The position numbers and the translations under genes were made by a program. From JANRKT01 sp033763355 (GTDB taxonomy: Bacteria > Bacteroidota > Bacteroidia > Chitinophagales > Chitinophagaceae): 20,244 nt of DNA. Within the stretch, counting starts at the first letter, position 1, and each line of letters begins with the position of its first letter. Positions 14,081 through 20,244 of the stretch are shown here, in pieces. The notes beneath the pieces are model-generated. The model did no database searches and was not told the DNA's origin. It worked only from the letters and a program-made list of their open reading frames with translations. Location: the NCBI GenBank assembly GCA_033763355.1, contig JANRKT010000082.1:1-20244 (forward strand). Reading direction: 5' to 3'.

Positions 14081-16658
14081 ATGCTGAGTTCCTTCCAGCA
14101 TTGATGATCCCGAAAGAACAGCGCATCACCAGCTTCTCATAATCGGCTTTAAAAGGCGACTGCACCAGTTGCTCTTCGGTATCCCTTACTTTACTTATTG
14201 CATATTGCTGTATGGTAGTTAACGGCAATACAATTCTTTCACGCATTTGTATTGACAGTTGCTCAACCGGATAATCGGTCATCAGTTCAGCTTTTCCCGA
14301 CAGGTGAAAGATATACCGCTTGGTTAATTCATACTCGCTGTAAATCATATTCCACATAATACCGTGTACCTTATGTTCAGCCAGGAATTCTGTAAGCGGG
14401 AAATAACATTTTTTCATAGCCATCTCACAGTTATCCAAAAGGGTTTTAAAAAAAGGCGATCCCCTGTATAAAGCCCTTAGTTCACTTAATTTTCCTTTGG
14501 CCTCCATTTTCTTTAAAGCAGTGCCTACTCCATAATAACCAGTTACATTCTGCTTAAGCTGGCTCCAAGCCCCAACAAATGGTATGGCCCGCAGGTCCTT
14601 TAAGGTAAGCCTGCCGGAAGCGCCCCTCTTGGCAGGCCGGCTGCCGATATTGGTTTCCGCATAAAACTTAAGCGGGCTGACATGTCCGAGATACTCAAGA
14701 AAATAAGGGTGGTTCTTCAACTCAACATAAGCGTTATGGCTTTCTTCTGCCAGTTCCTGCAGCAGCGATTCCTCTTTTTCTGATAAAGTAATGTCCTTAT
14801 CAGAAAATAAATCGTTTGAAATACCGGCATTGATAAGCTGCTCAATATTAAACTGCGCTGCATCAACAGTGCCAAAATTGGAACTTACGGTTTGCCCCTG
14901 TATGGTGAGCTGAATTTCTTTATTGGCAATATTTTTTCCCAGGGAAGAATAAAACTTATGCGTTTTTCCGCCGCCCCTTGCAGGTGGCCCCCCCCTGCCA
15001 TCAAAGAAAATAACATCAATATTGTATTGCCTGGATATGGCTGTTAATTCTTCTTTGGCTTTATATATGCTCCAGTTGGCCATCAGGTAACCGCCGTCTT
15101 TTGTACCGTCGGAAAAACCCAGCATAATCGTCTGGCTGTTACCCCGGCGCTGAAGAAGTTTTTTATAAACCGGCTGTTCATAAAGGGCTTTCATTACAGG
15201 TGCGGCATTCCGCAAATCATCAATGGTTTCAAACAAAGGAATAATATCAACATTAATTTCGTCCGCATTCCATCCGCTTAACAAAAACAACCCGAATACT
15301 TCTGCGGCGTTAAGTGCACTGTTGCACTGGCTGATGATGTACCTGTCGCAGCCTACCTCCCCGTTGTACTGCTGTATATCTTTTATTGCTGCAATGGTTT
15401 GTAATGTATCAAGTGTAATTGCATCTTCAATTTGCTTCAGATCAACCCTTTTGTTAAGAGTGGTAAGCGCTGTTATTTTTTCATCTTCACGCATACTGCT
15501 GTAGCCCGTGGGAAGGGCATCTGTATGGGAAGCAATATAATCCAGCACTTTGCCGTGCACAGAACTGTCCTGCCTTATATCAAGCGAAGCAAAATGCAAA
15601 CCGAATGTTTCAACTTTATTGATAAGGCTGTTGACAAGATGAACAAATAAACCGTTGTGCTGGTAAACAAGTGTTTCCCTGATCTGGTTAAGTGTAGCGA
15701 GTATTTCTTCCCTGGTAAGGTCAGTGCGCTGGCCAGGTATGAAAATATTGTTATACAGTTTTTTTTCCAGGTCGGCCAGTTGGGTGTCTGTTCCTTTGAA
15801 AGTAAGCCTGCGTTTCAACCTCCTTACCTCTAAATAATAGCATTTGATAATTGAACCGCGGAGTGCATCAGCAACTTTCAATGTAATATCAGCCGTTACA
15901 AACGGGTTGCCATCCCTGTCGCCTCCGGGCCAAAAACCCATTTTTATAATGGAATTATTTTTTGATACCGCATCAGGGAACTGGTTTTTTATCTGGTTGA
16001 TGATACGGCCGGCCGCATTGTAAAAAACATTTTCAAGGTACCATACCAGGCTGATGGCCTCATCATAAGGCGTGGGCTTTTGTTTTTTGAAGAATGCTGT
16101 TTTACCAAGTTGCTGCAGGTACATATTGATTTGGCCCGCATTATTTTCTGATACGGCCTTTGAAAGGTCGTTGATGATGCCTAAAACAGAACCGGGATAA
16201 AACTGGGTGGGATGCGCTGTTAATACCAGCCTGATGGCGAAGTCCTTTAATTTTTCGGTCAATTCGCCCTGCATCTGGCCCTGCAATACTTCGGTTTCAA
16301 GCTGTTTCAGGGTACCCAAACCGCTCATGTCATTTACATCCCTGAAGGCGGCGTCTTCAAGGGCATCAAACAATACCACCTGCCGCTCCACATATTGCAC
16401 AAAACGGAAAAGCAGGTCAAGCTTATCCTGTTCCTTAACATAAGAAGTATGCTTGCTGAAAAACTCTTCAATGATCTGCAGGGGGCTTTGTTTTTTCTTA
16501 AAGCCTTCCTCGCAGTTGGAAAGCAGCAGCGACAAGAGGATGCCTGTTTTTTCAATACGGTGAAAGGGCAATGAGGTAAACAGGCTGTTGTACAACTGGA
16601 ATTTAATACCTACCTGGTTCTTGAATTGCTGCAATGCAGCAGAGGATGAATTACTCAT
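14079..16658 (-). CDS. ppc: Phosphoenolpyruvate carboxylase
   Basis: The 859-residue cytoplasmic enzyme adds bicarbonate to phosphoenolpyruvate to make oxaloacetate, which refills the TCA cycle and supplies aspartate. Catalytic motifs are LTAHPTQF (His149), FWPGGDRDGNPFVT, the glycine-rich loop FDGRGGPPARGGGKTH (about 551-565) and GSRPAKRG (about 665). Length is near the bacterial norm of about 880. The ATG at 16656-16658 begins MSNSSSAALQQF; an in-frame TTG at 16700 would add 14 residues with no family support. It faces the porin gene convergently and is divergent from the threonine operon, with which it shares the 321-bp gap 16659-16979. Oxaloacetate is the precursor of the aspartate used by ThrA. 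Confidence 0.98.
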   Translation of the reverse strand: MSNSSSAALQQFKNQVGIKFQLYNSLFTSLPFHRIEKTGILLSLLLSNCEEGFKKKQSPLQIIEEFFSKHTSYVKEQDKLDLLFRFVQYVERQVVLFDALEDAAFRDVNDMSGLGTLKQLETEVLQGQMQGELTEKLKDFAIRLVLTAHPTQFYPGSVLGIINDLSKAVSENNAGQINMYLQQLGKTAFFKKQKPTPYDEAISLVWYLENVFYNAAGRIINQIKNQFPDAVSKNNSIIKMGFWPGGDRDGNPFVTADITLKVADALRGSIIKCYYLEVRRLKRRLTFKGTDTQLADLEKKLYNNIFIPGQRTDLTREEILATLNQIRETLVYQHNGLFVHLVNSLINKVETFGLHFASLDIRQDSSVHGKVLDYIASHTDALPTGYSSMREDEKITALTTLNKRVDLKQIEDAITLDTLQTIAAIKDIQQYNGEVGCDRYIISQCNSALNAAEVFGLFLLSGWNADEINVDIIPLFETIDDLRNAAPVMKALYEQPVYKKLLQRRGNSQTIMLGFSDGTKDGGYLMANWSIYKAKEELTAISRQYNIDVIFFDGRGGPPARGGGKTHKFYSSLGKNIANKEIQLTIQGQTVSSNFGTVDAAQFNIEQLINAGISNDLFSDKDITLSEKEESLLQELAEESHNAYVELKNHPYFLEYLGHVSPLKFYAETNIGSRPAKRGASGRLTLKDLRAIPFVGAWSQLKQNVTGYYGVGTALKKMEAKGKLSELRALYRGSPFFKTLLDNCEMAMKKCYFPLTEFLAEHKVHGIMWNMIYSEYELTKRYIFHLSGKAELMTDYPVEQLSIQMRERIVLPLTTIQQYAISKVRDTEEQLVQSPFKADYEKLVMRCSFGIINAGRNSA

Positions 16659-16744
16659 TTCCGAACATTTCTTTATTTCATGGAAACAACTGACCGGCAA
16701 GCAATACAGGGGTGGTGAAGTTACTTTAAAATTTTCTGCTTATG

Positions 16745-16775
16745 CTTGTTTTTTGAAAATTCCTTGGTATCTTCG
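16745..16775 (+). promoter_or_regulatory. Candidate threonine-operon promoter
   Basis: CTTG (16745-16748), a 19-base spacer and TATCTTCG (16768-16775) fit the Bacteroidota TTTG-N19-TAnnTTTG pattern, each box with one mismatch. Transcription would begin near 16781, a few bases before the leader-peptide ATG at 16788. Confidence 0.45.
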
Positions 16776-16787
16776 GCGCTCCTTAAA

Positions 16788-16883
16788 ATGACCGGTTATT
16801 ACAACTATATCATCTCCCCTTCTTCCGCAGTCCAGGCTGCCGGAGTATCCGTTATCAGCACAACCATTACCACAATCCGCTAA
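16788..16883 (+). CDS. Threonine-operon leader peptide (thrL-like)
   Basis: ATG at 16788 opens a 31-codon frame ending TAA at 16881-16883. The peptide starts MTGYYNY and ends SVISTTITTIR. Four of its last seven residues are Thr and two are Ile, closely resembling ISTTITTT of E. coli thrL, the leader peptide that attenuates thrABC when charged Thr- and Ile-tRNA are plentiful. Here it precedes a thrA gene by 96 bases, just after a promoter-like sequence, and its stop codon is the loop of a perfect 9-bp hairpin. Attenuation by threonine and isoleucine is therefore likely (inference). I cannot judge from memory whether this exact leader has been described in this phylum. No Shine-Dalgarno is present, as for most genes here. 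Confidence 0.85.
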   Translation: MTGYYNYIISPSSAVQAAGVSVISTTITTIR

Positions 16884-16892
16884 GCGGATTGT
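16872..16892 (+). promoter_or_regulatory. Stop-codon-centred hairpin of the thr leader
   Basis: ACAATCCGC (16872-16880), loop TAA (the leader stop codon), GCGGATTGT (16884-16892): a perfect 9-bp stem. The first arm encodes the last codons (Thr-Ile-Arg). A ribosome stalled on the Thr/Ile codons or resting at the stop would prevent it from forming. No T-run follows directly, so it is more likely one of the alternative attenuator stems than the terminator itself. Confidence 0.65.
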
Positions 16893-16979
16893 ACAATTAC
16901 ATATTACACCACGGGCCATTGGCTACACTTACAGCAAGTCTTATTTTATTTCATTTTTAAATCATCCTAACAGCAAAAT
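16893..16979 (+). promoter_or_regulatory. Distal thr leader with U-rich run
   Basis: This stretch contains a self-complementary ATTGTACAAT (16888-16897), a weak hairpin ACTT-ACAGC-AAGT and then a U-rich tract (CTTATTTTATTTCATTTTT) before the thrA ATG. It is the most likely place for transcription termination, but the stem is only 4 bp and I could not find a convincing terminator. Confidence 0.35.
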
Positions 16980-19421
16980 ATGCGGGTACTGAAATTTGGC
17001 GGAACTTCTGTCGCAAATGCAAAAAACATAAAACTGGTTACCAGTATAGTTAAAGATAAATTATCATCACCGGTAATTGTTGTGGTATCCGCCCTTGGCG
17101 GAACAACCGATGCGCTGATCAATTGCGGCACACTTGCATCTGAAGGAAACGAAGAATACAAAGCCATCCTTCATCAGCTTGAGCTAAGGCATTTTGAAAC
17201 AGTAAAAGAACTTATACCGGTACAGCAGCAGAGCGCTGTATTAAGCATGGTTAAAAAGATTTGCAATGAAATAGAAGACATCTGCAACGGTATTTTTCTT
17301 TTACGTGAACTATCTGCACGTACCAAAGACAGGGTGGTGAGTTATGGTGAATTACTTTCTTCGCAGATCATTGCCGCAGCATTTCAGTCAACAGGGACGC
17401 CGTGTATGTGGAAAGACAGCAGGGAACTCATACGCACCAATTCAAATTTTGGCAATGCAGCGGTTGACTTTAATATTACAGAAGAAAACTGCCGTATTTA
17501 TTTTACTGAACAGGAACAGCAGTTGTTTATCCTTCCCGGTTTTATTGCTTCTGATGAAAATGGTGCCACCACCACATTGGGCAGGGGCGGTTCAGATTAT
17601 ACTGCTGCAATTTTTGCTTCAGCATGTAATGCAACAGACCTTGAAATATGGACGGATGTATCCGGTATGATGACCGCTGACCCGAGGCTTGTTGCCAATG
17701 CAAAAGTGCTCCCGCATATTTCTTACCAGGAAGCCATGGAACTTTCGCACTTTGGAGCTAAAGTTATTTATCCGCCCACCATACAACCGGTGATGAGCAA
17801 AAACATCCCGGTGTGGATAAAGAATACATTTGCAGCACAGGATTATGGAACCGTAATTGAAAATGTGCCTGCTGAGAACGGCAGCATCATCCGCGGCATT
17901 TCAAGCATCAACAATATTGCGCTGCTGAGCCTTGAAGGAAGCGGCATGGTGGGCATCCCCGGTTTTTCAAAAAGATTGTTTGAAGCCTTATCCAATGAAA
18001 AAATAAATGTCATCCTCATCACCCAGGGTTCATCCGAACATTCCATCTGCGTGGCGATAGACGCAGCCGCAGCTGAAAAAGCAAGGGTTGCTGTTAACGC
18101 AGCTTTTGATTATGAAATCAGCATAAAAAAAGTTGACCCCATTGAAGCGGAAAAGGAACTTTCCATTGTGGCATTGGTAGGTGACCATATGAAAAGCCAT
18201 CCCGGTATTAGCGGAAGGATGTTTGGCGCACTGGGAAGGAACGGCGTGAATGTAAGGGCCATCGCACAGGGGTCTTCTGAAAGAAATATATCTGCAGTTA
18301 TCTCCACCAAGGATGTAAAAAAAGCGGTTAACGTTTTACACGAAGAGTTTTTTGAAACCACGTACAAGCAGGTTAACCTTTTTATTGTAGGCACAGGCAA
18401 TGTGGGGCGCAAATTGCTTGACCAGATCAAACAACAGCAGCAATACCTTGCTGATCATCTTCGCCTGAACATAAGGGTTGTGGGCCTTACAAACAGCCGC
18501 AAAATGCTGGTGAACGAAGAAGGTATTGACATGAACGGCTGGAATGAAAAACTGCAAAATGGTGAAATGGCGGTAATGGATTATTTTATTGATACCATCA
18601 TCAACCGGAACCTTCGCAATTCGGTTTTTGTGGATATAACCGGAAGTGATGTGGTGGCCCGTGTATATGACAGGCTGCTGCAAAAAAGTATTTCTATTGT
18701 GGCCTGTAATAAAGTGGCAGCTTCATCTCCCTACAACTATTATAAAAAAATAAAAGACCTGTCAAGGGAATACAATACTCCTTTCCTGTTTGAAACCAAC
18801 GTAGGTGCAGGTTTACCGGTAATAGGCACACTGAATGACCTTGTGCGCAGCGGAGATAAAGTAAATAAGATTGAGGCTGTACTGAGCGGTACGCTCAATT
18901 TTGTTTTTAACCATTATAACGGCGAAAGAAGTTTTACAGAAGTGGTAAAGCAGGCGCAGGATGAAGGATATACTGAACCTGATCCGCGGCTTGACCTGAG
19001 TGGAACAGATGTAATGAGAAAGATACTGATACTGGCAAGAGAAGCAGGCGAACAGCTTGAGATGAGCAGCATTTCCTGTAATTCGTTCCTGCCTGAATCA
19101 TGTATGGAAGGCGACGTAAATGCTTTTTATAAAGAACTTGCAAAACATGAGGCGCATTTCCGTAAGCTTTATAAAGAAGCTGCAGAAAAAAACAACAAGC
19201 TGAAATTTGTAGCAAAGTATGAGAATGGAAAAGCGGCCGTGGGTTTACAACACATTTCACCGCAGCATGATTTTTACCACCTTTATGGAAAAGACAATAT
19301 AGTATTGTTTTATACCGAACGCTATCCTGAACAACCACTGGTGATTAAAGGGGCAGGCGCAGGCGCAGAAGTTACAGCAAGCGGTGTGTTTGCAGATATT
19401 ATAAGAGCAACCCTCACCTGA
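16980..19421 (+). CDS. thrA: Bifunctional aspartokinase / homoserine dehydrogenase
   Basis: The 813-residue fusion catalyses the first and third steps from aspartate to threonine, methionine and lysine precursors. The aspartokinase part begins KFGGTS (5-10) and has GRGGSDYTAA and WTDVSGMMTADPR. Two ACT-type regulatory segments follow (about 315-460, with VNVILITQGSSEHSICVAI and VNVRAIAQGSSERNISAVI), the usual place for threonine feedback. The homoserine dehydrogenase part starts at about 464 with LFIVGTGNVGRKLL (NAD(P) binding) and contains ETNVGAGLPVIGTLNDL and GTLNFVF. Full family length. It follows the thr leader by 96 bases and is followed by thrB. The C-terminus RATLT is encoded by sequence that looks joined to a palindromic repeat at 19422. 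Confidence 0.98.
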   Translation: MRVLKFGGTSVANAKNIKLVTSIVKDKLSSPVIVVVSALGGTTDALINCGTLASEGNEEYKAILHQLELRHFETVKELIPVQQQSAVLSMVKKICNEIEDICNGIFLLRELSARTKDRVVSYGELLSSQIIAAAFQSTGTPCMWKDSRELIRTNSNFGNAAVDFNITEENCRIYFTEQEQQLFILPGFIASDENGATTTLGRGGSDYTAAIFASACNATDLEIWTDVSGMMTADPRLVANAKVLPHISYQEAMELSHFGAKVIYPPTIQPVMSKNIPVWIKNTFAAQDYGTVIENVPAENGSIIRGISSINNIALLSLEGSGMVGIPGFSKRLFEALSNEKINVILITQGSSEHSICVAIDAAAAEKARVAVNAAFDYEISIKKVDPIEAEKELSIVALVGDHMKSHPGISGRMFGALGRNGVNVRAIAQGSSERNISAVISTKDVKKAVNVLHEEFFETTYKQVNLFIVGTGNVGRKLLDQIKQQQQYLADHLRLNIRVVGLTNSRKMLVNEEGIDMNGWNEKLQNGEMAVMDYFIDTIINRNLRNSVFVDITGSDVVARVYDRLLQKSISIVACNKVAASSPYNYYKKIKDLSREYNTPFLFETNVGAGLPVIGTLNDLVRSGDKVNKIEAVLSGTLNFVFNHYNGERSFTEVVKQAQDEGYTEPDPRLDLSGTDVMRKILILAREAGEQLEMSSISCNSFLPESCMEGDVNAFYKELAKHEAHFRKLYKEAAEKNNKLKFVAKYENGKAAVGLQHISPQHDFYHLYGKDNIVLFYTERYPEQPLVIKGAGAGAEVTASGVFADIIRATLT

Positions 19422-19441
19422 CCTCTCCCTGCAGGGAGAGG
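19422..19441. repeat. Perfect 20-bp palindrome between thrA and thrB
   Basis: CCTCTCCCTGCAGGGAGAGG equals its own reverse complement and begins directly after the thrA TGA. CCCTCACCTGA just before it, together with the palindrome, resembles short intergenic palindromic repeats (CCTCTCCC...GGGAGAGG) that I recall from many bacterial genomes. No T-run follows. The remaining 60 bases to thrB carry imprecise repeats of TTGAGCAT. Confidence 0.7.
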
Positions 19442-19501
19442 AACTGTCAACTACAGAATTCAGTTGAGCATCAGTTATTGAGCATTGAACACTGGTTAGT
19501 A

Positions 19502-20244
19502 ATGAGAGAAATAAAAATAAAATCACCGGCTACTGTAGCCAATCTTGTTTGCGGTTTTGATGTGCTGGGGCTTGCACTGAATGAACCTTATGATATCATG
19601 ACAATGAGATTGATTGATGAACCGGTGGTGAGGATATCAAACAACGATGAATTTAATTTGCCCACCGATCCGCAAAAGAATGTAGCAGGCGTTTCACTTT
19701 TATCTGTTATTGAAAAATTGCAAAACAAAAACGGGTTTGAGGTAACCATAGAAAAACACATCAAACCGGGAAGTGGTATCGGGTCAAGTGCTGCAAGCGC
19801 AGCAGGCGCTGTTGCTGCAGCCAATCTTCTTCTGGGAAATATTTTTTCAAAAGAAGAACTGGTGCAGTTTGCCATGAATGGGGAGAAGCTGGCATCGGGA
19901 GTGAAACATGCGGATAATATCGCTCCCTGTCTTTACGGTGGTGTTACCCTCATCCGTTCTATTCATCCATTGGATATTGTTACGCTTGAAGTGCCTGATC
20001 TGTATGTTACCATTGTTCACCCGCAAATAGAAGTGCGTACATCTGATGCAAGACAGATACTGCGCAAAGAAGTTTTGCTGAAAGATGCCATTAAACAATG
20101 GGGAAATATTGCGGGCCTTGTTGCAGGCTTTATGAAAAAAGATTATGAGCTTATCGGCCGTTCGCTGGAAGATGTAATTATTGAACCTATACGCAGCATC
20201 CTTATACCCGCTTTTGATGAAGTGAAAAAAAGATGCAAAGAAGC
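19502..20244 (+). CDS. thrB: Homoserine kinase (partial, N-terminal part)
   Basis: ATG at 19502 opens a frame that stays open for 247 codons to the right edge, about four fifths of a ~310-residue enzyme. It phosphorylates homoserine with ATP, the step after ThrA. The GHMP-kinase signature is KPGSGIGSSAASAAGA (about residues 88-103). The N-terminal KSPATVANLVCGFDVLGLAL matches ThrB closely, as does HADNIAPCLYGGVTLI. It is 80 bp behind thrA, and threonine synthase would be expected next, beyond the window. The C-terminal part is not visible. Confidence 0.96.
   Translation, partial: MREIKIKSPATVANLVCGFDVLGLALNEPYDIMTMRLIDEPVVRISNNDEFNLPTDPQKNVAGVSLLSVIEKLQNKNGFEVTIEKHIKPGSGIGSSAASAAGAVAAANLLLGNIFSKEELVQFAMNGEKLASGVKHADNIAPCLYGGVTLIRSIHPLDIVTLEVPDLYVTIVHPQIEVRTSDARQILRKEVLLKDAIKQWGNIAGLVAGFMKKDYELIGRSLEDVIIEPIRSILIPAFDEVKKRCKE

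Noticed and set aside
16659..16700. TTG start extending ppc by 14 residues
   Set aside because: The ATG at 16658 gives the expected N-terminus and the extension looks like untranslated leader.
16659..16780. Promoter for ppc on the minus strand
   Set aside because: Only loose matches such as TAACTTCA were found; not good enough to list.

Overview
The window looks like chromosomal DNA of a Bacteroidota bacterium, most likely of the Chitinophagaceae/Chitinophagales type (inference). Supporting signs are genes without Shine-Dalgarno sites but with A-rich leaders, promoter boxes resembling TAnnTTTG, protein sequences typical of that phylum, and AT-rich intergenic DNA next to moderate-GC genes. 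No rRNA, tRNA, CRISPR array or transposase was seen.

Positions 1-3650 hold part of a kynurenine-type tryptophan/3-hydroxyanthranilate degradation cluster. A 3-hydroxyanthranilate 3,4-dioxygenase and an ACMS decarboxylase are on +. A short-chain dehydrogenase-like protein and a 2-aminomuconate-semialdehyde-type aldehyde dehydrogenase (cut by the window edge) are on -. Two AT-rich elements built from a GTTAATTG-type octamer sit in this cluster as inverted arrays. One encloses a small S23/four-helix-bundle gene and abuts an aldehyde dehydrogenase frame that has no ordinary start codon. The other has the same layout but no gene inside.

Positions 3632-4807 (-) encode a PaiB-like flavin-binding protein followed by a GNAT acetyltransferase, resembling the paiAB pair of Bacillus.

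Positions 5036-14016 (+) are a nitrogen assimilation block: glutamate synthase large and small subunits (gltB, gltD), a terminator, a 250-bp AT-rich regulatory region with three perfect dyads, an Amt ammonium transporter, and a small outer-membrane beta-barrel protein. A strong terminator separates this block from the convergent phosphoenolpyruvate carboxylase gene (ppc, 14079-16658, -).

Positions 16745-20244 (+) are the start of a threonine operon: a promoter-like sequence, an unlisted 31-codon leader peptide ending SVISTTITTIR with a hairpin centred on its stop codon, thrA (fused aspartokinase-homoserine dehydrogenase), a perfect 20-bp palindrome, and thrB (cut by the window edge). The block from gltB to thrB forms a plausible metabolic neighbourhood: ammonium import, glutamate synthesis, oxaloacetate supply for aspartate, then aspartate to threonine. 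The most interesting items are the thr leader and the octamer-array elements around the S23 gene.
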